Source: JANNYA01 sp031422315 (GTDB lineage: Bacteria > Pseudomonadota > Gammaproteobacteria > Xanthomonadales > SZUA-5). From it: DNA of 35,204 nt. The translations under genes were made by a program, and so were the position numbers. Below, one piece after another: positions 1 through 7,396 of the stretch. Numbering within the stretch: position 1 is the stretch's first letter; each line of letters opens with the position of its first letter. The stretch is taken from NCBI GenBank assembly GCA_031422315.1, contig JANOQN010000022.1, positions 1-35,204 on the forward strand, read 5' to 3'. Under the pieces are notes generated by a model. The model did no database searches. It had not been told where the DNA came from and was given only the letters and a program-made list of their open reading frames with translations.

Positions 1-92
1 CTAACCTCTGGCTCAAGCCGACCGCCGCACAAGTATCTTGAATCATCCAAAGCCTGTCGCCATGCGGCGGCGGCTTAGCTCGAACGTTAGCC
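1..92 (+). repeat. attC site 1 (5' edge cut by window start)
   Basis: The site opens with CTAAC at 1-5, the tail of an R'' box whose first bases lie outside the window, and ends with GTTAGCC at 86-92 (R'). The arms around 12-28 and 63-84 are imperfectly complementary (CCGCCGCA against TGCGGCGG), as in folded attC hairpins. The arm sequences closely resemble those of attC 3. Confidence 0.82.
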
Positions 93-109
93 GTCACAGA
101 GAACCTGTC

Positions 110-493
110 ATGCAGAACTACGACCCAGAAGTTCCGCCCAATCCGGCAGAGTGGCTGGCATTGGATGAGCAGCTTCGAATACAGCTCGCGGAGGTGTATC
201 ACCGTAAGGCACGCGAGAAGGTGCCGAACGTGAAAGCGCACGCGGCTTTCCATGCCATCGTGGAGAACCAAATTGCGGAAGGGCTGGAGTCGGTTGCGCG
301 TGCAATGGCTCGCCTCATGAAACAAGGGCTCACGCGGCACGACGCGTTGCACGCCGTAGGCTCGTGCGTCGCAGACCATTTCTTCGAGGCAATGAACAGC
401 AAAGACGAAGACTTTTCGAGTACTGCCCAATCGCGCTACAACGCGGCCGTCGAGCGGCTTACGGCAGAGGAGTGGAGGCGCAAATATGAGTAG
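110..493 (+). CDS. Cassette 1: DUF1841-like hypothetical protein
   Basis: A 127-residue soluble, helix-rich acidic protein with no signal peptide or membrane segment. The central part reads roughly N-x3-AH-x3-H-x2-VENQIA (residues about 40-56), followed by a TRHDALHAVGS stretch. This layout of histidines and Glu-Asn-Gln resembles proteobacterial DUF1841 proteins, whose function is unknown. An in-frame ATG exists at 38, but it lies inside attC 1. The ATG at 110 lies just after the cassette boundary and is preceded by an AGAGA stretch, so it is preferred. The stop (491-493) lies about 20 bases before attC 2, typical of a one-gene cassette. The family assignment is by eye and moderate; no function is proposed. 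Confidence 0.75.
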   Translation: MQNYDPEVPPNPAEWLALDEQLRIQLAEVYHRKAREKVPNVKAHAAFHAIVENQIAEGLESVARAMARLMKQGLTRHDALHAVGSCVADHFFEAMNSKDEDFSSTAQSRYNAAVERLTAEEWRRKYE

Positions 494-511
494 CACGTCG
501 TCGCCGGTGAC

Positions 512-583
512 GGCTAACCCCTCCATCGAGCGGACGTCAAAAAGGCTGCGCCTTTTTGCCGCCGCTCATGTCGAACGTTATGC
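512..583 (+). repeat. attC site 2
   Basis: R'' GGCTAAC at 512-518 and R' GTTATGC at 577-583. The central stem is a perfect 8-bp inverted repeat, AAAAAGGC (539-546) and GCCTTTTT (550-557), with a 3-base loop. R'' is the exact complement of the GTTAGCC junction opening cassette 1, which ties this attC to that cassette. Confidence 0.87.
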
Positions 584-597
584 CTTTATGATGAATC

Positions 598-870
598 ATG
601 AAATTCGAATGGGATCTAGTTAAGGCCGATACAAATGTAGCCAAGCACGGTGTCACGTTTGACGAAGCCAGTACGGTGTTTGGCGACGTGCTCTCCGTGA
701 GTGGTCGTGACTTGGAGCACTCGGCAGGGGAAAATCGTCACGTGACATTTGGTTTGTCGAGTCACGGGCGTATACTCGTTGTTTCTCATACTGACCGTGG
801 CGATATTATCCGCATCATCAGTGCTCGCACTGCGACTCGAAAGGAGAAACGAATCTATGAAGAAGGCTAA
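598..870 (+). CDS. brnT: Cassette 2: BrnT family toxin
   Basis: A 90-residue protein with the BrnT pattern: N-terminal EWDLVKADTNVAKHGVTFDEA, a central HSAGENR and GLSSHGRILVVSHT block, and C-terminal RIISARTATRKEKRIYEE. In known systems BrnT is a RelE-fold ribonuclease toxin that arrests translation and is neutralised by BrnA, with the complex repressing its own promoter. The length matches the family. The 3' end overlaps the downstream antitoxin gene by 14 bp, so the two are probably translationally coupled. The gene begins 15 bases after attC 2 in its own cassette. Toxin-antitoxin cassettes are known in large chromosomal integrons, where they are thought to stabilise arrays. Identification is firm; activity is inferred. 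Confidence 0.93.
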   Translation: MKFEWDLVKADTNVAKHGVTFDEASTVFGDVLSVSGRDLEHSAGENRHVTFGLSSHGRILVVSHTDRGDIIRIISARTATRKEKRIYEEG

Positions 871-1117
871 TTTAAAAGACGAAGAAATGCGAGCGGAATA
901 CTCGCGTGCTGACCTTGGGCGCCTGATGCGCGGCAAGTACGCCGCAGATTATGCGAAGGTAACGAACGTTGTTGTGATCGATCCTGAACTGACCAAAGCA
1001 TTTCCTAATAATGAGGCTGTGAACGACGCTTTGCGGAGTTTGCTGGCCATCGCCACCGCCGCTACCGGCATAACTGGTCGGTCAAGCCGGACGCCGCGCA
1101 AGCGCGTCGCCGCTTAG
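857..1117 (+). CDS. brnA: Cassette 2: BrnA family antitoxin
   Basis: An 86-residue antitoxin that begins MKKANLKDEEMRAEY and carries the family-typical RGKYAADYAK, NVVVIDPELTKAFPN and EAVNDALRSLL segments. BrnA proteins bind BrnT with their N-terminal part and DNA with a ribbon-helix-helix C-terminal part. The start at 857 overlaps brnT; a longer in-frame ORF from 749 lies inside brnT and is rejected. The last ~16 codons, including the TAG at 1115-1117, fall within attC 3. The basic tail (ITGRSSRTPRKRVAA) is therefore encoded by the recombination site itself. Loss or exchange of the cassette boundary would change the antitoxin C terminus. Confidence 0.92.
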   Translation: MKKANLKDEEMRAEYSRADLGRLMRGKYAADYAKVTNVVVIDPELTKAFPNNEAVNDALRSLLAIATAATGITGRSSRTPRKRVAA

Positions 1118-1131
1118 CTTCGACGTTGGGC
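1068..1131 (+). repeat. attC site 3
   Basis: R'' GCATAAC at 1068-1074 and R' GTTGGGC at 1125-1131, 64 bp overall. The arms TCAAGCCGGACGCCGC and GTCGCCGCTTAGCTTCGA are nearly complementary, with a GCGC..GCGC tip. R'' exactly complements the GTTATGC junction at the start of cassette 2. The end of brnA is encoded within it. Confidence 0.87.
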
Positions 1132-1140
1132 TCGTACGTT

Positions 1141-1464
1141 ATGATTTACTTCGTTGCCATCATTCTCAGCTTGGCCGTATGCGCGCAACTTGTCGCGTCT
1201 GGCACTCTCTCGGGCAACATTACCCACCTCAAGTATGGGCGTGAGCCCAATGCAGGCGTGTCGCTCTTTTCCATGATCCCGCTGTTCCAATTGTTGGCAT
1301 TGGGTATAGCGTGGACTCTTGAACAGTACATTCCTCGCTTCGCTTTCTGGGTTCTCTTAGGTTCTTTTCTGGCTCTCTTTGTAGCTTGGCTGATGTCATA
1401 CAAGGGGTTAAAAGCCGAATTTGACCGCGCTATGCTGGCTGCCAAACATGACCAGAGCGCCTAA
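1141..1464 (+). CDS. Cassette 3: small three-helix membrane protein
   Basis: A 107-residue hydrophobic protein that I do not recognise as a named family. Three membrane segments are apparent, at about residues 2-20, 42-60 and 67-86. Between the first two is a polar loop of roughly 20 residues (HLKYGREPNAG). A short charged tail ends in AKHDQSA and is probably cytoplasmic. The ATG at 1141 is chosen; a TTG at 1126 in the same frame would start inside the attC 3 R' box. The stop codon lies inside the R'' box of attC 4, so gene and recombination site overlap by a few bases, a compact arrangement usual for cassettes. Integron cassettes often encode small membrane proteins of unknown role, and nothing here indicates a substrate or partner. 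Confidence 0.72.
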   Translation: MIYFVAIILSLAVCAQLVASGTLSGNITHLKYGREPNAGVSLFSMIPLFQLLALGIAWTLEQYIPRFAFWVLLGSFLALFVAWLMSYKGLKAEFDRAMLAAKHDQSA

Positions 1465-1545
1465 CCCGGTGCTCAACTTCGCGCCCTTCGGTCGCTGGAC
1501 GCTGCACGATAAAGCCGCGCAGCGCCGGTTAGCTCCACGTTATGC
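1459..1545 (+). repeat. attC site 4
   Basis: R'' GCCTAAC at 1459-1465 and R' GTTATGC at 1539-1545, 87 bp. Imperfectly complementary arms flank a larger variable terminal region (CTTCGCGCC / GCGCAGCGCC). R'' differs by one base from perfect complementarity to the GTTGGGC junction that opens cassette 3. Confidence 0.82.
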
Positions 1546-1552
1546 ATTACCT

Positions 1553-1864
1553 ATGAGTAATCCGGTTACGCATGAAGTCGTTGTTGAAATCACACTCCTT
1601 TCGTCCGAGGCTGGCGGTAGAAATGGCGCAATCTTGCGAGGTGAGTATCGCGGGGTTCTAGGTGTTGGCTCAGACAAATTCTCTGTTCGGTTTTTTGTTC
1701 CTCTTGAGGGCGGTTTATTGCCAAACCAAAGAACAAGGTTTGGTGTCCAGTTTCTTGTGCCTGACGCTGCACTGCCGCACTTTGCTGTTGGCACAACTTT
1801 TACCGTCTGGGAGGGGAAAGTAATTGGCAATGGTCGAGTCCTTGAGGTCTTGTACCATGCCTAA
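1553..1864 (+). CDS. Cassette 4: EF-Tu domain III-like stand-alone protein
   Basis: A 103-residue all-beta-looking protein. Its C-terminal half has the pattern of the last barrel domain of translation factors of the EF-Tu type: a basic segment (LLPNQRTRFGVQFLVP, about 55-70), then VGTTFTVWEGKVIGNGRVLEVL (about 79-100). This resembles the family's 'F-T-x-R-E-G-x-x-T-V-G-x-G-x-V-x-x-V' ending. There is no GTPase domain or P-loop, so it cannot act as an elongation factor. The ATG at 1553 lies just inside the cassette; an upstream ATG at 1421 is in another cassette. The stop overlaps the R'' box of attC 5. EF-Tu domain III normally contacts tRNA and EF-Ts, but any such binding here is speculation. 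Domain resemblance is moderately confident and was judged by eye. Confidence 0.72.
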   Translation: MSNPVTHEVVVEITLLSSEAGGRNGAILRGEYRGVLGVGSDKFSVRFFVPLEGGLLPNQRTRFGVQFLVPDAALPHFAVGTTFTVWEGKVIGNGRVLEVLYHA

Positions 1865-1906
1865 CATGGCGCTCGCAGGACGGCGCTACAGCGCCGCAGG
1901 TTAGAC
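1859..1906 (+). repeat. attC site 5 (short, possibly degenerate)
   Basis: R'' GCCTAAC at 1859-1865 and R' GTTAGAC at 1900-1906, only 48 bp in total. The core is a perfect hairpin, CGGCGC (1881-1886) and GCGCCG (1891-1896), with a 4-base loop. It is shorter than the roughly 57-bp minimum usual for attC sites, so it may be a reduced or inactive site. Confidence 0.65.
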
Positions 1907-2221
1907 ATGCTTTCAATGGAACCTTCAGCTTCAAACGTCTACTGCCATGTTTGCGGTGTGCCATTGGGCACTACGTTACCTTGGGGTGCAGATGGGAAAA
2001 ATCCAGACTTCTCAATCTGTGAATGTTGCGGCGTGGAATTCGGCTATGAAGACGCAACGAAGGCCTCAGCGCTGAGTCACCGCGAGAAGTGGCTCAACAG
2101 TGGCGCAAACTGGTTTTCACCACGCGCTAAGCCTGCAAATTGGTCACTATCAGAACAGCTCGCGCGGCTTCCAGTTATCTTTCCAGCCGGCATCGTCGCC
2201 TTGCGGGCGCCCGAAGCATAA
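1907..2221 (+). CDS. Cassette 5: cysteine-rich zinc-ribbon-like protein (CPCC-like)
   Basis: A 104-residue soluble protein with two CxxC pairs, Cys13/Cys16 (CHVC) and Cys38/Cys41 (CECC). The second is followed by GVEFGYED and later by REKWLNSGANWF. This spacing resembles the cysteine-rich CPCC family of small bacterial proteins, probably zinc-binding, with unknown function. The ATG at 1907 directly follows the R' box of attC 5; an ATG at 1916 is an alternative start. No attC is recognisable after the stop, so this appears to be the terminal cassette, fixed in place or with its site eroded. Metal binding is inferred from the cysteine spacing. The family call is tentative. Confidence 0.72.
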   Translation: MLSMEPSASNVYCHVCGVPLGTTLPWGADGKNPDFSICECCGVEFGYEDATKASALSHREKWLNSGANWFSPRAKPANWSLSEQLARLPVIFPAGIVALRAPEA

Positions 2222-2301
2222 TTAAAAATTGCAGCCGACCACTCGGCCTTCTGCGATATCGCGCTATCATCCATTTTCGGGCAGTTTTGGGCTACTTATA
2301 G

Positions 2302-3447
2302 CTAACCCTTTACCGGAGCGTCAACAGCATTCGCTGGCGGCTGAACTTCCCGTACGGCCATGTTCGGGCGCAGCTTGACGTTGCCTTCAGTGACTACGCG
2401 ATCGCCCGCTTGCAGGCCAGATACGACCTCCACTTTACCGCCCATGCGTGCTCCGAGCGTCAGCTTGACGCGTTCGGGCGCTTGACCATCGGCAACAAAC
2501 TTGTAGACAAATGACTCGTCGCCATTTTGCAACACGGCAATTTCGTTGACCATAAGCGCTTCGCGCGGGCGAACTTTCAGCAGCACGTTCAACAGCATGC
2601 CGGGCTTGAGTTGCAATCGACCGGTGCTATCTGCGCTATTTTTCAAGCGCGCACGCACAGTAAACGCCCTTGTATTCGGATCAATTCTTGAATCAATCGA
2701 AGCGACGGTGCCTTCGAAATTTTGATTCACGTAAGCCGCGCTGCGCGCCTGCACGGCGTCGCCCTGGCGCACGCTGGCGAGCGCCGTTTCTGGCACGGAA
2801 AAATCCAGTGTCAGCGTTTCAATATCGTCTAACGTCACAATCGGTGTGCCAGGTGTCAGCAGCGTGCCAGGGCTAACTTGCCGAAAACCCAGTACCCCGG
2901 AAAACGGCGCGGTAATGACGCGATCCGACAATCTTGCGCGCACAGCGTCAAGCCGTGCACGGGTTTGGTCGATATTGGCTTTGGCGGTGTCAACCTGAGC
3001 TTGCGTCACAGTGCCTTTGACTTTCAGGCCGCTGAAGCGATCAAACTGCTGCGAAGCCTCTAGATACGCGGCTTGCGTTTCCTTCAAGTTCGCCAGCTCC
3101 GCTTTGCCGCTGAGCTCGACTAGTACATCGCCTGCGCGTACGCTGTCGCCATCGCTAAAATTAATGCGGGAAACCGATTCGGTGACTTTCGCGCTCACCG
3201 TGACCGACTCATTCGCGGCGGTAGTGCCGAGCGCACTGATGGAATCAGAGACGGTTTCTAAGCTCAAAGCCTCCAAGTACACGCCAGTGACCGCTGCCAC
3301 GCCTGGCGGGCCTGCTTGCGTAGCCGGTGGACGGCCAGCGCTTGCGGCGTTGCCGGCTGGGTTCGCGGGCTGTTGTTGACAAGCTTGCACACTTAGCAGC
3401 AGCAACGCAGCGGGCAGATAGCGCACGCTTTCAATGGACTTCAGCAT
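2302..3447 (-). CDS. RND-type efflux periplasmic adaptor subunit (MFP family)
   Basis: A 381-residue lipoprotein-like membrane fusion protein. The N terminus has a hydrophobic segment ending LSVQAC, with Cys23 a likely lipidation site, followed by a Pro/Ala/Gly-rich linker. The biotinyl-lipoyl-like half motifs (ISRINFSDGDSVRAGDVL-like and RVITAPFSGVLGFRQVSPG) flank a coiled-coil hairpin (about 125-175). A beta-barrel segment (NFEGTVASIDSRIDPNTRAFTVRA) and a membrane-proximal domain follow. Such adaptors join an inner-membrane RND pump to an outer-membrane channel to export drugs or metals. The pump gene normally lies just downstream, but here the gene ends 80 bp from the cassette array. No RND pump or outer-membrane factor is present in the window. 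The substrate is unknown. Confidence 0.92.
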   Translation of the reverse strand: MLKSIESVRYLPAALLLLSVQACQQQPANPAGNAASAGRPPATQAGPPGVAAVTGVYLEALSLETVSDSISALGTTAANESVTVSAKVTESVSRINFSDGDSVRAGDVLVELSGKAELANLKETQAAYLEASQQFDRFSGLKVKGTVTQAQVDTAKANIDQTRARLDAVRARLSDRVITAPFSGVLGFRQVSPGTLLTPGTPIVTLDDIETLTLDFSVPETALASVRQGDAVQARSAAYVNQNFEGTVASIDSRIDPNTRAFTVRARLKNSADSTGRLQLKPGMLLNVLLKVRPREALMVNEIAVLQNGDESFVYKFVADGQAPERVKLTLGARMGGKVEVVSGLQAGDRVVTEGNVKLRPNMAVREVQPPANAVDAPVKG

Positions 3448-3580
3448 CAGGATATTCTCTTGCTTTTCGAGTTAGCCACAAGTGTAAAACAGCGCTACGT
3501 CATGGGCGCGTGCTATTGGGTACACTACGGAAAATTTTAGCGCTGAGAATTTATGTTGATAGGCTATGCCGGAGAAAATT

Positions 3581-4378
3581 ATGTTTAGCCGACTTCCTTT
3601 GCGGATTGCGCCGCAGACGGCAACTGGCCGAATCTTGGGCGCTACTTTCGTCGTGCTCGTGCTGTTTTGCTGGTTTTTGGCCACTTTAGGCACGGCGGAA
3701 AATCGTCTGATTGAGCCCACTACGCTGCCATCACCGTTTGAAGTGCTACAAAGCGTCAATAGCTTAGTGTACGAACGCGGGCTGTTTGCGGCGATTGGCG
3801 CATCCTTATTTCGGGTGTTGAACGGCTTCGCACTCGCCGTGCTGGTGGCGGTGCCGCTCGGTATTTTTGCCGCATCGCAGCGCTGGTTGCAGGCGTTTTT
3901 GCTGCCGATGATTGTCGGCCTGCGCAATATCCCGGTGGCGGCACTTATTCCTATCACGCTGCTGTGGTTTGGCATTGGCGAGCAGCAAAAAGTTATGTTT
4001 ATCTTTATTGCCAGCTTTCCGTTTATTTTTTCCGACAGCTGCACGGCGGTGTTAAACGTGCCGGAGCGTTACGTCGACACCGCACGCACGCTGGGCGCTA
4101 GTGACACCCAAATTATCAGCAAAGTGCTGGTGCCGCTGGCGTTTCCCGATATTTTCAGCGCCCTGCGCGCGCTGTTCGGATTGGCGTTTGGCTACATTAT
4201 GTTGGCTGAAGTGATTAACACTCAATCGGGCTTGGGCGCTTTGATCAATGTAAGCCAGCGTTTGGGTAAAACCGAGCATGTCTATTTGACGCTGATGGTG
4301 ATTGGTGTTTTGGCATTTTTGATCGACTGGGGTTTAGGTCGGCTTGAACGCCTGCTTTTCCCTTACAAAACCGTCTAA
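3581..4378 (+). CDS. ABC transporter permease, SsuC/TauC/NrtB-like
   Basis: A 265-residue inner-membrane permease with about six hydrophobic segments. It carries an EAA-type loop for ATPase contact (ERYVDTARTLGASDTQI, then VPLAFPDIFSALR). Sequences such as LRNIPVAALIPITLLWFGIG are typical of the subfamily importing nitrate, taurine, aliphatic sulfonates or thiamine precursors. The start is set at 3581 because GGAGA (3571-3575) sits at ideal distance; an in-frame ATG at 3566 precedes that site. It is divergent from the efflux adaptor and is followed after 23 bp by its ATPase gene. No periplasmic binding protein gene is adjacent, so the substrate cannot be read from context. Confidence 0.9.
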   Translation: MFSRLPLRIAPQTATGRILGATFVVLVLFCWFLATLGTAENRLIEPTTLPSPFEVLQSVNSLVYERGLFAAIGASLFRVLNGFALAVLVAVPLGIFAASQRWLQAFLLPMIVGLRNIPVAALIPITLLWFGIGEQQKVMFIFIASFPFIFSDSCTAVLNVPERYVDTARTLGASDTQIISKVLVPLAFPDIFSALRALFGLAFGYIMLAEVINTQSGLGALINVSQRLGKTEHVYLTLMVIGVLAFLIDWGLGRLERLLFPYKTV

Positions 4379-4401
4379 ATCACCTGTTTGAGCGAATTCG
4401 T

Positions 4402-5283
<882 letters not shown>

Positions 5284-5323
5284 AGCATGCTGCTCCATTA
5301 GATTCCGCGCGTTTTTCAGCGCG

Positions 5324-6385
5324 TTATGATTTCAACAGTGCCGGGTGAATAATGTGCCCGCCTTCGATATTGATGCCTTTGCGCAGCGGCTCGTGCGTGC
5401 GCCAGCTGCCGTTGGCCAAGCGCATGCAATACGGCAAAATCGCCGCCGAAATCGCCTGCGATGAGGTTTGTGGTACCGCGCCGGGCATATTGGTGACGGC
5501 AAAGTGCGTTACCCCATGCTCAACGTAAGTTGGATTTGCGTACGTGGTTGGCCGAGCAGTTTCAATACAGCCGCCTTGATCAATCGATATATCGACAATC
5601 ACGCTGCCTGGCTGCATGGATTTGACCATTTCGGTGGTGACTACACGCGGCGCACGTGCCGAAGGAATCAGTACCGCGCCGATCACGATATCGGCATCTT
5701 CAACTTCCCGCGCGACGTAGCTTTCATACGGGTAAAGCGCGGTCACGTTGCTGCCTATCGCCATCATTTTCTCCAGGCGATCCGGGCGGCGCTCAAACAC
5801 CACTACTTGCGCGCCCATGGCGGCAGCCAGCGAAGCGGAATTCCCACCGGCAGCGCCAGCGCCTAGCACGACCACTTTGCCGCGATCCGCCGAAGGCAAG
5901 CCGCCCAATAATTTGCCTTTGCCGCCATTGGGCTGGTGCAATAACGTGGTGCCCCACTGCACGCCAATTCGGCCAGCGATAATACTCATGGGCGCTAAAA
6001 GCGGGAGCGAGCCGTCGGCCTCTTCAACCGATTCAAACGCGATACCGGTCAAGCCAATTTCAAGCAGACGCTTGGTGAGTTCGGGCTCGGGTGCCAAGTG
6101 CAAATAGCAAAACAGCAAGTGATCTTTGCGCAAACGTTTCAAATCGCCTTCAATAGGTTCTTTGACTTTGACAATCAGCTGGCCGATTTCAAACAGCGCG
6201 TCGGCATCTGCTGCAATTTTGACGCCCATTTTGATGAAAGCGTCATCAGAAAAGCCGCTTTTCAAACCCGCGCCGGATTCAACATAAACCTCATGCCCCG
6301 CTTTGATCAGATCGCCGCAGGCCGCAGGCACAAGCGCAACGCGCCCTTCTAAGGTTTTCGATTCTTTAGGTACGCCGATACGCAT
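5324..6385 (-). CDS. ald: Alanine dehydrogenase
   Basis: A 353-residue NAD-dependent L-alanine dehydrogenase that interconverts L-alanine with pyruvate and ammonia. The N terminus MRIGVPKE is typical. Catalytic Lys75 (IVKVKEP), His96 (LHLAP) and the DISIDQGG aspartate (about 269) are all present. The Rossmann motif VVLGAGAAGGNSASLAA is at about 172-188. The C-terminal NMPGAVPQTSS segment is also characteristic. The length is slightly under the usual ~370 but no core motif is missing. It is a monocistronic minus-strand gene whose 171-bp upstream gap holds two inverted repeats that could bind a regulator. In many bacteria ald is controlled by Lrp/AsnC-type proteins; no such regulator gene is nearby. 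Confidence 0.95.
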   Translation of the reverse strand: MRIGVPKESKTLEGRVALVPAACGDLIKAGHEVYVESGAGLKSGFSDDAFIKMGVKIAADADALFEIGQLIVKVKEPIEGDLKRLRKDHLLFCYLHLAPEPELTKRLLEIGLTGIAFESVEEADGSLPLLAPMSIIAGRIGVQWGTTLLHQPNGGKGKLLGGLPSADRGKVVVLGAGAAGGNSASLAAAMGAQVVVFERRPDRLEKMMAIGSNVTALYPYESYVAREVEDADIVIGAVLIPSARAPRVVTTEMVKSMQPGSVIVDISIDQGGCIETARPTTYANPTYVEHGVTHFAVTNMPGAVPQTSSQAISAAILPYCMRLANGSWRTHEPLRKGINIEGGHIIHPALLKS

Positions 6386-6419
6386 GCTGTGCTCCGAGTG
6401 GGCTTGGTTGGGTTAGGGG

Positions 6420-6433
6420 CGCTAAGATTAGCG
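6420..6433. promoter_or_regulatory. 14-bp palindrome upstream of ald
   Basis: CGCTAA-GA-TTAGCG lies 34-48 bases before the ald start codon. It is a perfect 6+6 inverted repeat placed where a promoter operator would be. Regulatory use is inferred from position only. Confidence 0.35.
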
Positions 6434-6508
6434 TGAAATCATGCTTAAAAATATCGGGCCAGCACAGTTTGTGAAATATTTGTTGTTGGGTGCTCGCGGC
6501 CTAGGTTG

Positions 6509-6525
6509 AATTGAACACATCAATT
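6509..6525. promoter_or_regulatory. AT-rich inverted repeat between ald and mutM
   Basis: AATTGA-ACACA-TCAATT is a perfect 6+6 inverted repeat in an AT-rich stretch about 125 bases upstream of ald and about 30 bases past the mutM stop. It could be a distal operator for ald. There is no supporting evidence beyond symmetry. Confidence 0.25.
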
Positions 6526-6556
6526 TAAATCAAACCATTTGACTAGGGTCTACTTC

Positions 6557-7390
6557 TCACCGCTGACACTTCGGGCAATAGCTGCTTTGCCGACTCCCGA
6601 GTGCGGCTAGCAAAATGACGCTATTGCAGCGTTCGCAGGGCAATCCGGCGCGGCCATAAACGAATAGCGCTTGCTCGAAATAGCCGGGCATGCCGTCTGG
6701 ATTAATGAAATCACGCAGCGTGGTGCCGCCCTGTTCAATGGCGCTGGCTAAGATCGTTTTGACATACAGAACTAGGCGCTGGCATTCCGGGCGCGTCAGT
6801 GTGCCGGCTTGGCGCGTCGGGCGAATGCCGGCTTGGAATAGGCTTTCAGCCGCGTAGATATTGCCGACGCCAGTCACTTGCGCTTGATCCATCAAAAAAT
6901 GTTTGATCGGCTGCTTTCTACTGCGAGTGGCGCGGTGGAAATCAGTGCCGTTAAACGCTTCGCTCAATGGTTCGGGGCCGAGCACTTTCAGTAGGCTTGC
7001 GGCGCTTACGCCTGTGGTGGGCTCCGCGCCATCGGGTGGCAAATACAGCAGGCAGCCAAACCGGCGCGGATCATGAAAGCGCAGCTGCAAGCCCGAATCG
7101 AGCTGCCAGGCGACATGATCGTGCAGCTTGCGATCGGTATCAGGCGCCAAAATTCGTAAGCTACCTGACATGCCCAAATGCCAGAGCGCTGTGCCGACAT
7201 CAGTTTCCATCAGCAGATATTTGGCCCGCCGAGTTAACGCGTTAATCATCGCACCTTGAAGCGCGTAGATTTGCTCAGGAATCGGCCAGCGCAAATCACG
7301 CCGATGCAGCGTGATTTGGCTTATTCGTTTTCCCAAAAGATGTGGCGCTAAGCCCAGCCGAGTAGTTTCAACTTCAGGTAGTTCGGGCAT
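6557..7390 (-). CDS. mutM: Formamidopyrimidine-DNA glycosylase (Fpg)
   Basis: A 277-residue base-excision repair enzyme that removes 8-oxoguanine and formamidopyrimidines and nicks the abasic site. The N terminus MPELPEVETT supplies the catalytic Pro2 and Glu3. Lys57 (RRAKYLL) and the HDPRRFG loop are present. Helix-two-turn-helix (QAQVTGVGNIYAAESL) and C-terminal zinc-finger (C-x2-C-x16-C-x2-C, ending YCPKCQR) elements are intact. The length is normal. It is the last gene of a minus-strand cluster, starting 6 bp after the trmB stop. Gene order lytic transglycosylase, trmB, mutM suggests co-transcription. Confidence 0.96.
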   Translation of the reverse strand: MPELPEVETTRLGLAPHLLGKRISQITLHRRDLRWPIPEQIYALQGAMINALTRRAKYLLMETDVGTALWHLGMSGSLRILAPDTDRKLHDHVAWQLDSGLQLRFHDPRRFGCLLYLPPDGAEPTTGVSAASLLKVLGPEPLSEAFNGTDFHRATRSRKQPIKHFLMDQAQVTGVGNIYAAESLFQAGIRPTRQAGTLTRPECQRLVLYVKTILASAIEQGGTTLRDFINPDGMPGYFEQALFVYGRAGLPCERCNSVILLAALGSRQSSYCPKCQR

Positions 7391-7396
7391 GTTGGA

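Larger units (their letters stand above)
1..2221 (+). mobile_element. Distal end of an integron gene-cassette array (five cassettes)
   Basis: Five short genes or gene pairs, all on the + strand, are separated by imperfect inverted-repeat elements. Each element begins with an R''-like box (CTAAC or GCATAAC type) and ends with a GTTRRRY-like R' box, which is the architecture of attC recombination sites. Cassette 1 begins TTAGCC (87) and its own attC starts GGCTAAC (512). Cassette 2 begins TTATGC (578) and its attC starts GCATAAC (1068). These exact complementarities are expected if each unit was once a circular cassette. No intI gene is visible. Cassette orientation places attI and the integrase to the left of the window. 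The last cassette is followed by ordinary chromosomal genes, so this is probably the far end of a chromosomal array. Seen: sites and gene layout. Inferred: integrase-driven capture. Confidence 0.88.

Noticed and set aside
38..109. Upstream in-frame start for the cassette 1 protein
   Set aside because: It would translate through the second arm of attC 1. The ATG at 110 directly follows the cassette boundary and gives the family-like N terminus.
3472..4044. 190-codon ORF antisense to the ABC permease
   Set aside because: It is a shadow frame of a clear permease gene with no family features.
5306..5323. CGCGC/GCGCG hairpin as a terminator between the ABC ATPase and ald genes
   Set aside because: The stem is only 5 bp and is not followed by a clear T run in either direction. 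It is too weak to list.
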